From assembly GCF_000227135.1 (NCBI RefSeq), contig NC_018259.1, forward strand, positions 417,140-481,139: a stretch of 64,000 nucleotides of DNA. Direction: 5' to 3'. How positions within the stretch are numbered: position 1 is the stretch's first letter; each line of letters starts with the position of its first letter. The stretch comes from Leishmania donovani (taxonomy: Eukaryota; Euglenozoa; Kinetoplastea; Trypanosomatida; Trypanosomatidae). The notes under the pieces are model-generated. The model was not told the DNA's origin. It saw only the letters and a program-made list of their open reading frames with translations, and ran no database searches. Below are positions 20,908-32,700 of the stretch, piece after piece. Made by a program: the position numbers and the translations under genes.

Positions 20908-23900
20908 ATGGACGCCATTTTAGATTTCAGTAAGCCGCTCGATGTACAGCGGTTTGAGCAGGTCTTGACGGCCATGTCCTCCGGTAGTCCAGCGGAAATT
21001 ATGGAGGCGCAGGAGGTGCTGACGCGTTTCAAGGCGAACCCAGAGGCGTTCTTCCGCGTCGACAAGCTGCTCACCGAGTCGCGCAACACAAACACGCGCT
21101 TCTTTGCGCTGCAGGTATTGGATGATACGATTCTGCATCGATGGAACACCCTCTCCGCAGACAACCAGCAGGCGATTCGCAACTTCGTTGTGAGCCTGAT
21201 CGTCCGCGAGTGCACGAGCTTCGCCCACATCCGCCAGAACCGCACCCTGCTGACAAAGATGAACATGACACTCGTGTCGATCGCGAAGCGCGAGTGGCCG
21301 GTGCGGTGGCCGAACTTTGTGCAGGAAATCTCGACAAGCGCGTCGCCATCGGAGCCGATGGTGGAGAACAACCTCAACCTACTTCGCCTTGTAGGAGAGG
21401 AGGTGTTCGAGTTCGGCGAAAAGACGCTGACGTCGCGGTGGGTGGAGCGTAAGAAGCAGGCTCTGGCACAGGACTTCCGCTTCATCATGGAGCTATGCGT
21501 CATGGTAATCGTCAACGCAGAGGACACGGTGCTGCTCCGCACGGCCCTCTCCACGCTGGAGGTGTACGTGCCGTGGATGACACCGGAGCTCATCTTCAAT
21601 GAGCAAGTGCTGCAAAGCATCTCGCGTCTGGTCGTCAGCGACGGCAACGTCCGTAGCGAGGCGGTGCGGTGCTTGGCAGAGATGTGCTCTGCTGCCACGA
21701 GTAGCGGTGCCGCCGGCGATCAGCAGGTGCGCTGCATTCTCGAAACATTCAAGACAGCGCTCGGGAACATCATGAGCGCGTTCCCGACGACCCACTCCTC
21801 CGTTATGGAGCGCGTCGTCACCTTGTACGAGCAGGGGTCGCTGGTTGACAAGGAGTACGTGGCGAATTTGAACCTGCTCCTGATTGCTTTCCTTAGACAC
21901 TACTACGCAAGCATATCTTACGACGACATGTTGCTCGTCACCTGTCATGAGATGCTCGTCGGCATGAGCAACATCAACGAAAAGGAGCTCTTTAAGGCGT
22001 GCGTGGAATACTGGTGGTGGCTGGGCGATCACCTGCTGCGGGCGCCCGCCAGCGTTGTGAAGCGGAACCTCATGTCGAAGCTGCCGCGGGTTCTCTCCGA
22101 CGTTCGCTTTGTGCTTATCCGCCGCATGGCGAAGCCGGAGGAGGTGATCATTGTGGAAGAGGAGGGCGAGATTCGCCGGCAGCACGTCACCGACGTCGAG
22201 GAGCTGCAGCTCTACAATCTGATGCGGCAGACGCTGGTGTTCCTCACCCACCTGGACCCGAAGGACACGCGCAATATTATGACCGATCTGATGAAGCGGC
22301 AGCTGGACCGAAGCGAGTGGTCGTGGCACAACTGCAACACCCTTTGCTGGGCTGTCGGCTCCATCTCCATGGCCCTCTCCGAGCAGGACGAGAGCGACCT
22401 CTTTGTGAAGATCATCACCGACCTCCTCACGCTCTTCAAGACCATGAGCGGGAAAGACAACCGGGCCGTGATCGCGAGCGATGTCATGTTCATTGTTGGC
22501 CAGTACCCCCGCTACCTGCGCAATCACGCCACCTTCCTCTCCACTGTGACACGGAAGGTGTTCCAGTTCATGCGGGAAAAATTTCCCGGTGTGCAAGACA
22601 TGGCCGTCGACACCTTCGTGAAGCTTAGCAAGCAGCTCGACGCCAAGTACGCGGAGGTGAACGGTAGCACCAGCCTCGCATCCGAGGTGGCGAAGACGTG
22701 GAGCTCTATCACAGAGATGCTCTCCTTGCAGCAGGTGCAGACATGCTTCAACGCCGCTGGCTACATGATCGCTGCCGGCTCGACGGAGCAGCAGCGCGCG
22801 CTCCTGCTCGAGACATTCCTGACGGACACAAACGCCCGGTTCAAGGCGTGCACGGCGTCCGCGGCCGCCGCTGGGAGCGCCTTCTGCCAAAGCGAGGAAG
22901 CGATGGTAGAGCTGCTGCACTACCTGCGCGTGTTCAGCAATGTGGCGGACTCGTGCGGTGACGTGTTTGTGTACGAGATGATGATGATCACTCAAGACCT
23001 CTACGGTTTTTACCGCATGTTTTCCGAGGCGCAGGTGAGGGCCATCGCCGACGGCGGCGAGACGGCGCTGCATCGCCCTGAAATGAAGTACGTGCGCCTT
23101 GCCAAGCGTGAGATTCTGCGCATTTTTGAGCGCTTCGTGAGCCACGCGACACAGCTGAAGTTCATCGCAGAATCCTGCCTGCCGGACATGTTTTCAGTCG
23201 TGCTGCTCGACTACGAGAACGCGATTGCGGCGGCAAAGGAGCCCGGGGCGCTGGCTTTGGCGACCGCGTGCGTGCGCACTCTAGGTCGGTGTATCGAGAA
23301 CAATTGCGAGGCGATCCTCGACCACACGTTCAACACCACCGTCGCCATCATTGCCCAGGACATGGAGAGCCACCCTGATTTTCGTGTTAACCTTTTTAAG
23401 CTCCTGCAGGCGCTGAACGCGCACTGCTTTGAGGCGTTTATCTGCTACACATCCACTCACGAGGATGTTGTGCTGGGCATGCTGTGGGCCATCAAGCACA
23501 CGGACTACCCGACCATGTCCACCGGACTGGAAACGCTGGACTTGTTTCTCGAGAACGTGTCGAAGTCCGAGTACGCGGAGGTGTTCTTCAAGGCTTACAT
23601 GCAGCGCATCTTGGTGGACGTGATGGTCGCGTCGATGGACTCCCTGCACGCCTCTGGCTTCCAGCACCACGTCCGGATTCTTCAGAAGCTTTTCAACGTT
23701 TCCTCCATGGTGCCGCCGGACACGCCAACGATTGGCAAAAACGTCATTCGCGCCTACCTGCTGGACAGCCTCACCGTTATTCCGACGCTGACGACGACTT
23801 CCATTCTGAGTTTTGTGGATATGTGCTACGAGTCCTTCACGGATGACGAGCGCTTTCGCACCCAGTTTGCCGACTTTCTGATCGAGGTGAAGGTCTGGGG

Positions 23901-24021
23901 TGCGGAACAGGAGAACAAGATGCAGGAGGAGGACGAGCGTCGTCTGCGCGAGGAGACTATTCCGGGCTTCTCAAACCTGTCCATGGAAGATCCGCCGGCA
24001 AACCCATTCACCTCTCTCTGA
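20908..24021 (+). CDS. XPO1: Exportin 1 (CRM1), nuclear export receptor
   Basis: The product has 1037 residues; family members have about 1070. The N terminus (LDFSKPLDVQRFEQVL) and the importin-beta N-terminal region (TRFFALQVLDDTILHRWNTL) match CRM1. The NES-groove region is highly conserved: SGKDNRAVIASDVMFIVGQYP at about 515-535, followed by GVQDMAVDTFVKLSK. The C terminus ends NPFTSL. CRM1 binds leucine-rich export signals with Ran-GTP and carries cargo out of the nucleus. The residue aligned with human Cys528, the leptomycin B target, is Phe510. The ATG at 20908 is where homology starts. Confidence 0.96.
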   Translation: MDAILDFSKPLDVQRFEQVLTAMSSGSPAEIMEAQEVLTRFKANPEAFFRVDKLLTESRNTNTRFFALQVLDDTILHRWNTLSADNQQAIRNFVVSLIVRECTSFAHIRQNRTLLTKMNMTLVSIAKREWPVRWPNFVQEISTSASPSEPMVENNLNLLRLVGEEVFEFGEKTLTSRWVERKKQALAQDFRFIMELCVMVIVNAEDTVLLRTALSTLEVYVPWMTPELIFNEQVLQSISRLVVSDGNVRSEAVRCLAEMCSAATSSGAAGDQQVRCILETFKTALGNIMSAFPTTHSSVMERVVTLYEQGSLVDKEYVANLNLLLIAFLRHYYASISYDDMLLVTCHEMLVGMSNINEKELFKACVEYWWWLGDHLLRAPASVVKRNLMSKLPRVLSDVRFVLIRRMAKPEEVIIVEEEGEIRRQHVTDVEELQLYNLMRQTLVFLTHLDPKDTRNIMTDLMKRQLDRSEWSWHNCNTLCWAVGSISMALSEQDESDLFVKIITDLLTLFKTMSGKDNRAVIASDVMFIVGQYPRYLRNHATFLSTVTRKVFQFMREKFPGVQDMAVDTFVKLSKQLDAKYAEVNGSTSLASEVAKTWSSITEMLSLQQVQTCFNAAGYMIAAGSTEQQRALLLETFLTDTNARFKACTASAAAAGSAFCQSEEAMVELLHYLRVFSNVADSCGDVFVYEMMMITQDLYGFYRMFSEAQVRAIADGGETALHRPEMKYVRLAKREILRIFERFVSHATQLKFIAESCLPDMFSVVLLDYENAIAAAKEPGALALATACVRTLGRCIENNCEAILDHTFNTTVAIIAQDMESHPDFRVNLFKLLQALNAHCFEAFICYTSTHEDVVLGMLWAIKHTDYPTMSTGLETLDLFLENVSKSEYAEVFFKAYMQRILVDVMVASMDSLHASGFQHHVRILQKLFNVSSMVPPDTPTIGKNVIRAYLLDSLTVIPTLTTTSILSFVDMCYESFTDDERFRTQFADFLIEVKVWGAEQENKMQEEDERRLREETIPGFSNLSMEDPPANPFTSL

Positions 24022-25297
24022 CGCAGGCAGATGCGCAGATGGGCAGGACAGGGGACCAGCCTCCATTTGTCGGCCTCACTGTCGTCGCCACCGGCGCCCC
24101 TCCAAACACACACGCACGCCTCCCTCTTTCTTCCCTCTCAAGATTCCCTCTGCCGATCCTGCTGTGAGGGGCGTGCGTCCTTTTTACTTCGTTGATTGCG
24201 TTGGTGGATGATACAATGCAGAGCCACGGCAGAGTCGAGGCTTTGAGTAGCGGCCCGTGTGGAGGAAAGGAGGGGGGAACGGTGGCGGCACAGAATGTAT
24301 GCCGTCCGTTACGCGCTGCTCTTGAATAACGCAGCTGATGCACGACGAAAAGGACAAGGAGAAAAGCCGAACAAAGTACAAAACATGCACGTGCTCTTGC
24401 CTTCTCACGCTTATCTGCACCCCACTGTTTTGCGGACTGGTGAGACACCTCTTAACGGGCGGTGCTGAGCTGGCCCGCGTGTGTATGCCGATACGGCGCA
24501 CAGCTTTTTCTCTGTGTGTGTGTGTGTGTGTTTAAGTCGCCCAAAAGCGCAACAGCAGAAAACGCGCCAAACCAAACGAACAGGGAAGCATGTGCGACTT
24601 TCCCAGACAATGTTTTCGAGCTGCCTGTCGTGTTTGTGCTCGAGCTTGTCCCTGGTGCACCCACTTTCTCCGTGTCAATCACCTTCTTCTACCCCCCCCC
24701 CGCGCGCACCATTACCACAAACCTCTTGTTCTCTGTGTTGGTGTGCTCTTCGGGAAGCAAACGCGTTTGCTTCCTTGCCGGTGCACTTTACTGCTGCAAG
24801 CTGACGCACACGCGCCCCAGTACATGGAGCATGGATCGCTACTCCCGTCACCCACTCCTCATCTCGGCCTCTGCGGTTTCTTCTCCCTCGAGCACCTTGA
24901 GGAGTGGAACGTCCTTCACAGCCCACTGTCTCACCTCTCTCTGCGGCACTTGCTTGCTCCCTCGCTCGTTTACACTGCTCCCTGCTTCGGTGTACATTGC
25001 CGCGTACATTTTGACGGCGAGTGGCGCGCAGGCAGCCGCGGATACGCACTCTTTCACCTGGGCCACCTGCCCCCTCCCTCTCGCCCGCACTTCTCGTCGC
25101 TGGGCCGTGTCGCGGTCATCGTGTGTTCCATACGCACACATACATACACGTTCCCCCGCAGCGGTCACTACCCTAGCCGAGGCGCTTCGCATTTCGGCAG
25201 CCCCCACCCCCTCCCCATCGCGTAGACGAATCTCCTTAATTCCTTCTACTGTTTCTTTTCGCCCTTTCGAGTCGTTTAGCTCGTGTTGATTCGTGTA
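24022..25297 (+). other. Intercistronic spacer with no gene seen
   Basis: The spacer contains a (TG)n tract at 24513-24531, C-rich runs near 24694 and T/C-rich sequence before the next gene. No ORF has recognisable content. Confidence 0.6.
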
Positions 25298-26395
25298 ATG
25301 GATACCACCGCTGTCACAGCACCGGAGCACTTAGAAGCGGTGACTGTGCGGCACGACACACTGATTGCTGTCCCTGCCTTTAGGGGCAACACAACGCTCT
25401 GCGCGTCATTGCCGCTTCAGTCGACGATCTCCATGAATAAGTTAAGCGATGACGCCGAGTACGCAGGCTGGGTGCCGATGTCGTTGAATGCGATCGGTCG
25501 GCATGCGCCGGTTACGATCCACACCGTTAGCTCGCAGCTGGCGTCTGCCACGAGCACCTGTGTCTTCTACCCGTTTGACACGCTTAAGACCCGGTTCATG
25601 GCACAGGACGGCACGGCGGTGCGCCAGCACAACGGTCGCGTGTACTCGTCCATTCAAGGTTCACTGGCGCTCATCTATAGAGAGGAGGGCCTGCGTACGC
25701 TGTTCCGCGGGTGCCCGGTGGCCGTTGCAGGCTCCGTTGTCGCGTGGGGCGTGTACATGTATCTGTACCGTCATCTGTGCAACGTGACGGAGTACACGTC
25801 GTACGTCGGCCGCTCGGGTGTGTCAGTCCTGTCGAGCGCCATCTCCTCCTGCGTCACCTGCCCCATTTTCCTCGTCAAATCCCGCATGCAGCTCGAGGAG
25901 GCGAATCGCAGCTCGCACTACCGTTCCTTTTGGAGGGGTGTCCGGCACACGGTGCACACGACTGGTGTCCGCTCCCTCTGGCGTGGGTTGTCGCCGCAGC
26001 TCTTCTTGATCTTTCCCAACGCGCTGAGCATCCCCACCTACGACACACTGAAGCGGTTTGTTCTGCGGTACCGCTGGGATCACGCTGAGATGACAGAGCT
26101 GAGCCTCGTCGAGATTGCCGTCTGCTCCACCCTGACGAAGGTGTGGATTCTCATTCTGTCGCATCCGCTCGTCATGATGAAGGTGCGCATGCAAGATGAA
26201 CGGGCCACGCTCGGCAAATACCAGTACCGCTCCGTCGCGCAGAGCATCTCGAACGTGCTCAAGACACAAGGGCTGCAAGGCATGTACCGCGGCTTCCAAA
26301 CCGCCCTCGCCCACTCTCTCCCCCGCTCCCTTCTTCACTACTGTATCTACGAGAAGACACTGTCGCTTCTGTGCCGGCGATATCCGTCGTCGTAG
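25298..26395 (+). CDS. Mitochondrial carrier family protein, first of a tandem pair
   Basis: The product has 365 residues from the ATG at 25298. Three carrier repeats are marked by signatures YPFDTLKTRF (about 91), CPIFLVKSRMQLEEA (about 188) and HPLVMMKVRMQ (about 290). They are separated by loops such as GLRTLFRGCPVAV, GVRSLWRGLSPQLFL and GLQGMYRGFQTAL. The family exchanges small metabolites across the inner mitochondrial membrane. A second signature lacking the usual acidic residue is seen in the NAD/folate/FAD/pyrimidine-nucleotide branch, so a nucleotide or cofactor substrate is plausible but unproved. The first 60 residues precede the carrier domain and are unusual; an internal ATG at 25433 (MNKLSDDAEY) could be the true start. 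The next gene is a paralogue. Confidence 0.9.
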   Translation: MDTTAVTAPEHLEAVTVRHDTLIAVPAFRGNTTLCASLPLQSTISMNKLSDDAEYAGWVPMSLNAIGRHAPVTIHTVSSQLASATSTCVFYPFDTLKTRFMAQDGTAVRQHNGRVYSSIQGSLALIYREEGLRTLFRGCPVAVAGSVVAWGVYMYLYRHLCNVTEYTSYVGRSGVSVLSSAISSCVTCPIFLVKSRMQLEEANRSSHYRSFWRGVRHTVHTTGVRSLWRGLSPQLFLIFPNALSIPTYDTLKRFVLRYRWDHAEMTELSLVEIAVCSTLTKVWILILSHPLVMMKVRMQDERATLGKYQYRSVAQSISNVLKTQGLQGMYRGFQTALAHSLPRSLLHYCIYEKTLSLLCRRYPSS

Positions 26396-27395
26396 CGCCA
26401 CCGGGCTGAGAATGGCTTTTGGGAAAAGGCAATCGAGATCAGAGAGGCTAAGGGCATTGGAGCACAAGTGAATGTCCTTTGGCGAGGCGGCCTAACATGT
26501 TGCCACACCCCTCCTCCTCCTCTTTTCTCTTCCCAATTTCTTTGGATTCCCTCTCGGTTTTTTCTATTCACAGCATCACCTGTCAAGACAAAGAGACCGA
26601 GGGCCGTCTGCGGGACAGACCACCTGAGGCGGTCTCCTTCTGTCGTGTAGACTAGTGCCTGCCAGGAGGTCTGCGTGAGGTTTCTCTTTCTCACACTCCC
26701 AGACGCAAACGTGTAACATGGTGGGGGGCTGCTCCGCGCCCCTCCCGCCGTCGCCCGATCCCTGGCTCCGCCCTTCCATTTTTATTTTTCGTCTCTGGCA
26801 ACACTCTTCCCCTGCCGCCTTCACTCCCCTTTGTCTACCTCTGTTTTCACACGAAGCGCAGCCTTGGGCGGTCCCGTGCGTGTGCGTGTGTGTGTGCGAG
26901 GAAGGATGCAGGGGGATGGAAAAGAATCATCACACCTAGGCAAAAGAAAGGCCAATGCCGATGAGAACGGCTGAATCGGGCTGTGCTTTGCTGGCTAGAT
27001 CTGGCATAATCCGTCAACAGCGCGCGTGAGACGCAAGTTTTATCCCTGCCCTCAAACGCTGTGCTCAACTGCTCTGTGGTCTGTGTGGCGCTGTGTGTCA
27101 CCACACGTTGGGCCAAGGTCGCCATGCAGCCATGCTAGCACGGCACGGAGGCGGCAGCCACGCCTCAACTGTGTATGTGGCGAGAACGTCCTCTCTTTTA
27201 CGGTTTTTCTTTTATGTGGGGCATTCCCTTCTCTCTGCTCACTCTTCACACCCTCCCTCTCCTCTGCTTCCCCTCTTTTTGCCGCCTCTCCGTGCTCCAC
27301 CGTCGCAGAGGTACAGCACGGGACGATCCACGCGCCAGCCCCTCTTCAGAGTCCATCAGCTCTCTGACCATCTCCGTGCGTACGTGGGCCTTGCC
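26396..27395 (+). other. Intercistronic spacer between the two carrier genes; no gene seen
   Basis: This 1-kb spacer is T/C-rich, with a short TG repeat near 26880-26897. The frame of the downstream carrier is open through its last 300 nt, but that stretch has spacer composition. Confidence 0.6.
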
Positions 27396-28409
27396 ATGGC
27401 GGAGAAACAGTCTGCGGCGCCCAAGGCCACCGCTCTGCAGCACACGGTGGCGTCGCAGCTGGGCGGCGCCGCGAGCACGATTCTGCTCTATCCGGTAGAT
27501 GTGATACGGATTCGGTTTACCTCGCAAGATGGCACCCACACGCGTGAGCACAACGGACAAACGTATCGCAGTATTTTAAAGGCGTTCCAGCTCATCTACC
27601 GCCTGGAGGGCGGCCTGCCTGTCTTTTTTCGGGGCTGCCATGTGTCCGTGTGTGGCACGGTTTGCGCATGGGGTGTCTACATGTACCTTTATCGATGCCA
27701 GTGCACCTGGTACGAAGCGTGGCAGGCGAAGCGCCGTGAAGCTCACTGCAGTGGAAGCGGTGGGTCGAGGTTCTCGGAGACGGAGTCGCTCGCCGCGTGC
27801 TGGGCGGCGACGTGGCAGAACCTTCTTGAGCGCTTTGGTTTTTCCATAATCGCCAGCTGCACCTCGGCGGTGGCGTGCAATCCCATTTGGCTCCTCAAAA
27901 CACGCATGCAGCTGGAGGAGGCTTCCGCACGAACAGCGGAAGTCCCGCGCAACTTCCGCACGTTCCGCGGGGGGCTGCTGCACACAGTGCAGACCACCGG
28001 GGTTCGTTCGCTGTGGCGCGGCGTGTCGGCTCAAATGGTGCTCGCCGTTCCGAACGCCTTCACCCTTCCCTTGTACGACACAGTCAAGGCAGCGGCCATA
28101 GGCTTCAGGAAGGGCGAGCTGTCGGTTCTCGACGTGTGCGTCTGCTCCACCGTGACAAAGGTAGTCCTGGCACTCATTTGTCAGCCGGTGATCGTCGTCA
28201 AGACGCGCTTGCAGGACCACCGCGCGCGCACAGGGGAGATTCAATACCGGTCTTTTCTGCAGTCGATCAGGACAATATGGAAGCGAGGCGGACTGGCCGC
28301 CTTCTACCGCGGCAGCGTGCCGTCAATGTGCCAGACAGTCCCTCGCTCTGTCCTCATGTTCGTTTTCTACGAGCACTTTCTAAAGGCGGCACAGCACATC
28401 TTACCCTGA
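27396..28409 (+). CDS. Mitochondrial carrier family protein, second of a tandem pair
   Basis: The product has 337 residues from the ATG at 27396; 101 open upstream codons are rejected as spacer. The three signatures are YPVDVIRIRF (about 32), NPIWLLKTRMQLEEA (about 166) and QPVIVVKTRLQDHRA (about 267). PIW in the second repeat is the form found in SLC25A32/33/36, yeast NDT1, FLX1 and RIM2, which carry NAD, folate, FAD or pyrimidine nucleotides. The protein shares long matches with the preceding gene (WGVYMYLYR, QTTGVRSLWRG, KTRMQLEEA), so the pair arose by tandem duplication and then diverged. A loop of about 45 residues after the first repeat is longer than usual. Confidence 0.9.
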   Translation: MAEKQSAAPKATALQHTVASQLGGAASTILLYPVDVIRIRFTSQDGTHTREHNGQTYRSILKAFQLIYRLEGGLPVFFRGCHVSVCGTVCAWGVYMYLYRCQCTWYEAWQAKRREAHCSGSGGSRFSETESLAACWAATWQNLLERFGFSIIASCTSAVACNPIWLLKTRMQLEEASARTAEVPRNFRTFRGGLLHTVQTTGVRSLWRGVSAQMVLAVPNAFTLPLYDTVKAAAIGFRKGELSVLDVCVCSTVTKVVLALICQPVIVVKTRLQDHRARTGEIQYRSFLQSIRTIWKRGGLAAFYRGSVPSMCQTVPRSVLMFVFYEHFLKAAQHILP

Positions 28410-29756
28410 CAACCCTCTACGCTGTTTGCACCTACGCTGTGTCTCTGCCCACTATCGCGTAGATTTCGAATGCCTCGTCGTTTCTCGGTTGCTCTCTGCA
28501 TGTTTCGTCGCCGCTCTGCCTTCCCAGGCGCTTGCTGCGGGTCTCTATCTCTGTGTGCTCCCGTTTCCGAGGGTCGCACGCCCGCGGACGCTTGCGTCTC
28601 TCCTTCTATCGCCGGTTCCTTCTGCAGTGCTGTTGGAATCGATCCGCCACCTCTCACGCGTGCTGTCGACGAGAAAGCGAGCGGATGCCAGCAACGCGTG
28701 GGGTGGGTAGTCGTACATCCATGAAAAACAATTGTACAAGAAATGCGCGACGACGCCGGTTGCTCGTACTCGCGGATTACGGTCGATTTTATGGGATAGT
28801 GTGGAGAAGCAGAGAATGGCGGCTGAGCCCGTTCGCAGAAGCTTTTCCCTGCTGCATACGACAGTGCGCGTGAGACCCGTCTTCAGCGACACCTCGCGCC
28901 ATGTCGGCTTTTCGCGCTCACTGACAAGCAGGCCCGAGCTTACTCTCTCGGCTTGACACTTTGCGGCGCCGATGATTTCGTCCTCGTTCTCGGATGGCGA
29001 ATCGCACCCCCCCTTCTCTGCTTCCCTTTTTTTTTTCCGCCTGGCACATGCGCGGGATCATGACGCATTATCGTTGTGCGTGTGTACTTGTCTGGGTGTG
29101 TGCGATATCGCGCGTGCGCCGTCGGCTTCGCTGCCTGCACAGAACTAACGTGGCAACAGGTGCCCTCTCTAACCGTCCTCCCCCCTCCCCTCTTCGCCCC
29201 TTCCCACAAATAGGGCAGAAAAATTTTCCTTTCGGTCCACCTTCACCTTTGCTGCCTCTCTACTCGTCGCGTAGGCTGTGGCAGAGCGGGCGCCTTCGCG
29301 TGCGTGGGTGCACCATTCTCACTCACCACGCGCTGTCGTTGGCATACGGCGCATCTCCAGTATTGTAGCACACCCTTCGTGAAGTCACTGTTCGTTAGAG
29401 AAGTCTTTTGTCGTTGTTACGTTGTGGTGTTCTTTGTGTTACTAGGCGTCTTTCCACGCCTCACTCTCACCCCAGCCGTCCGGTACCCATCCATTACTTG
29501 TTTTATGCGCCCCCTCTCCTCGCCTTCTCCCCGCAGAGTGTAGTAGCGTCGGCGAGAGAAACCGACCTGTCCGCGGTTTTCGTCATTCACGTCATAAACC
29601 GCGCGTCGACGAAGACGAGCTTGCTGACAGATACTAGACTAGCCTTCACTCGGGCAACTTGATTTCCGCTCACCATCACCATCGAATACGGGGTGGCAAG
29701 CACACAACTACGCACACACACACACACACACACACGTAAACAAAGAATAAACTACA
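28410..29756 (+). other. Intercistronic spacer with no gene seen
   Basis: The spacer is T/C-rich in its 3' half and ends in a (CA)n tract and an A-rich leader directly before the next ATG. No ORF has recognisable content. Confidence 0.6.
29713..29735 (+). repeat. (CA)n microsatellite in a probable 5' leader
   Basis: Eleven CA units end 21 nt before the ATG at 29757. If the splice acceptor lies upstream, as seems likely, the tract is part of the mRNA leader. Confidence 0.9.
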
Positions 29757-32700
29757 ATGGCAGAGGACAAGAAGCCGCGCTTTCTGCAGCAGACAACTTC
29801 GCAGCTGTTGCACCAGCAGGAAGCGCTGCGCAAGCGACGAGAGATGCTGGAGCGCGAGAGCACAAAGCCGCCGGCCATGCGGTTTGGCACGAACACGCCG
29901 CCACGCAACGCAGGACGCCACGGGCGGTCGCCTGCACCGCCGTCGTCGGCGTGTGAGCGCCACGCGTCGCATTCGGCGCCGCCGCCGCCACTGCCAAGCA
30001 GTGGCGTTCATCGCGAGCTGAACTGGAGCCGTTCCGAGGACGAAAAGGCAGCGGAGCGCGCGCCGATGCGCTTTTACACGCTGTTTCGTCCGTCACCGGC
30101 CCCGGCGGTGCTGCCGCGCCCGCGCTCCACCACCAGCGTCCACACGCCGCCTTCGCCACGTCCGCGCGAGGTGAACACATCAGATCAAGTGGATGCAATG
30201 ATAACCAAGCTTCACAAGGAGCCCTCCTCACCGCGTACAGTGTCGCCGCACTCGCCAGTATCGCAGCGGAGCCGTGTGGAGCACGACTGTGCGTCGAGCA
30301 AGAACGCCGCTGCGCACCTATTGGCGCCCAACGCTTCGAGGGCTGCGCAGGTCACTGCCGCTGAGACAACCCAAACTAAGGCTTCTCAAACGCCAACGCA
30401 CGGCGCAACGCCGGCACACGCAGCGGTGGAGCGGCACGCCAGCACGCCGAAACCCCCCTCTCAGGAGGCTCTCGCAGATGAGCAGGACGAGGCGACCGGT
30501 ATGGCAGCCTTCTCCAACACGTTCCCTGTACCCCGCTTCACCCCCATTTCACCTTCCGTCGCTTCCGCTACCAAGAGAGCTCAGCAAACGTGCGAGGGGG
30601 AGCAGAGCACACCCACGCGTCTCGCCGCCGGGGAGTTCCGCACACCGCGTCCGTTGGCGGGGCTCTCCAATGCCGCCACACCCGCCGTCGGCTGCCCTGC
30701 ATCCGCGCCAGGAGAAGGCGTTGCCCAGCAAGCACCTTTAGCGCTGGATGACGAGGCAGAAACGAGGCCCACACCCTCCCCAATCCCATCGCCGCTCCCA
30801 CAAGCACGTGCCAGCGCAGACGGCTGTGCTGACGTGCAGGAAGGCGCGCGGCCCACTCCCCACGCCGATGAAAGGCACACGAGCACACAGCATCACGACG
30901 CCGAGATAGCCGCTCCGCGGGAGGCGACTTGTTTCTCTCACACCGCTGGCGACGCATCGCCGCACCGTCTGACCTCCTCGCCGCCGCGCCGCAACAAAGC
31001 GAGCCCGATACCAACCACGCAGGACCTCATTCACAGCGTGCAGGTCTCGGCGGAGAAACGCCCGTGCGGCTGCGAACGAGCTACGCCGTCGCCGGAGAAC
31101 TGGCCCCCCCGCCGTGCCACCGCCACGCCGTCGCGCACGGGCTCGCCGCCGCCGACGCCGGTGCCCACCTCTGGCGAGCCCATGACAGACTTTGGAGCGC
31201 TCACGCAGAAGTGCTGCGACCGCCCGACGCCTGCGTCGCTCTCCTCGCAGCCTGCTGGCGGGGAGGTACGCAACATCATCTCTGGCGCCTCCTCTGCTTC
31301 CCCGTGGCCCACCACGGAAAACATTATCAACAGCATTATGGCAGGCTGCGGCGAAGGGCAGCGGCGCCGCAGAGAGGAGCGCGCTGCAGCAGCAGCAGCA
31401 GCAGCGCACAAACTGCCACGGGAAGACGACAGTGGTGCCTCGGTGCGGTTCTCGTGCGAGGAAGCGAATGTGTCGCACGCGAACTCGCACACCGTGGCTG
31501 TGCCAGAGATGTTCGGCATGAATGCCGACACCGGGGATGAGGCGCGCATCAGAGGCGACGCCTTCTGCGCCGCAATGGAGGCCCACGCTGCCGCGCACAC
31601 GCCGTCGCCCGTCCCCTCGGACCGGCAGTACGGTCAGAGCATACTCGCCTCCACCGAGAAGCGGCGTTGCGGACGCCCCACCCCGCCGGAGCGCCATGTC
31701 TCCGTCGCAACAGCTGAGGACTCTAACGGACATGCGGGTCGCACCACAAGCGCGTCTCCGCAGCCGTGTGCCAACCACCTCCTCGACAGCCTAGAGGTAT
31801 CGATCGACAAAGGCGGTCAGCGCTGCAAGCCGGCGGAGCGGCCCTCGGAGGCGGAGGGGAGTGGCACCGGCGATGAAACGGCTGGAGATGCCGCGGGACG
31901 CCTCGCAGGTCTTCGCACTCCCTCACCAACACCCACGCCGGAGCACGTCATCGCTAGCCTGCAGGCCTCCGCGGAAAAACGGACGCGCTCTGGCGCCGTC
32001 GATACTACCAGTGGGCCCAAGGGCTCCTCCGCCGAGGCAGCGACAAGCCCCAGCTGCAGCTCCTACCAGTCACCAACGCTGACGCCGCAAAATGTGAAGG
32101 ACAGCATGCAGAAGCTCATGAGAGAACAGCAGCAGGCGGCCCGCTCCGACGCTCCGGCTCCGCTTCGGCCATGGGCAGAGACGCCGAAGGGAATCGCAAA
32201 CGCCGCGAGCGGCGCGGACCCGTGGAACTCGTCGGCGTCACCGGTTGTGACAGCGGAGAATGTGGACATCACGCTGGACACCCTCGAGCGCGACCAGCGA
32301 TACCATTCCCGATCCTCGCGCGCGCCGCAGGTGGCTGACATCTCGCCAGAGGAGCCGAACGCCACACTGCTATGCGACAGCGCCGTCTCTCCTGTGAAGG
32401 TGGCAGAGGCAGCCGCCCCGGAGGACATGAGCGAGATCCCTGCGCCCTCTCCCGAAGTGACTGCCCTGACCTCTGTGGTATCGCCGGTGTCTTCAGAGTT
32501 CGCCGTGGCGTCGGCGATGTTTTTTGATTGCGTGAGCGCCCCTCCGACGCCGGCTTTGGAGAATGTAGAGGCAGCGAAGAGGGATATCGGGAGCTCTGAG
32601 TCGACCATCCGCGTGCGCGCACTCGCGCACGTGCCCCCACAGTTCTACGATCTGGAGCGCGAGGTGGCCGCCATCTCGGAGGGGCGCTGTCGCACTCGCA

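Noticed and set aside
21493..23145. 550-codon minus-strand frame inside CRM1
   Set aside because: Shadow frame created by codon bias; the + strand protein is unambiguous.
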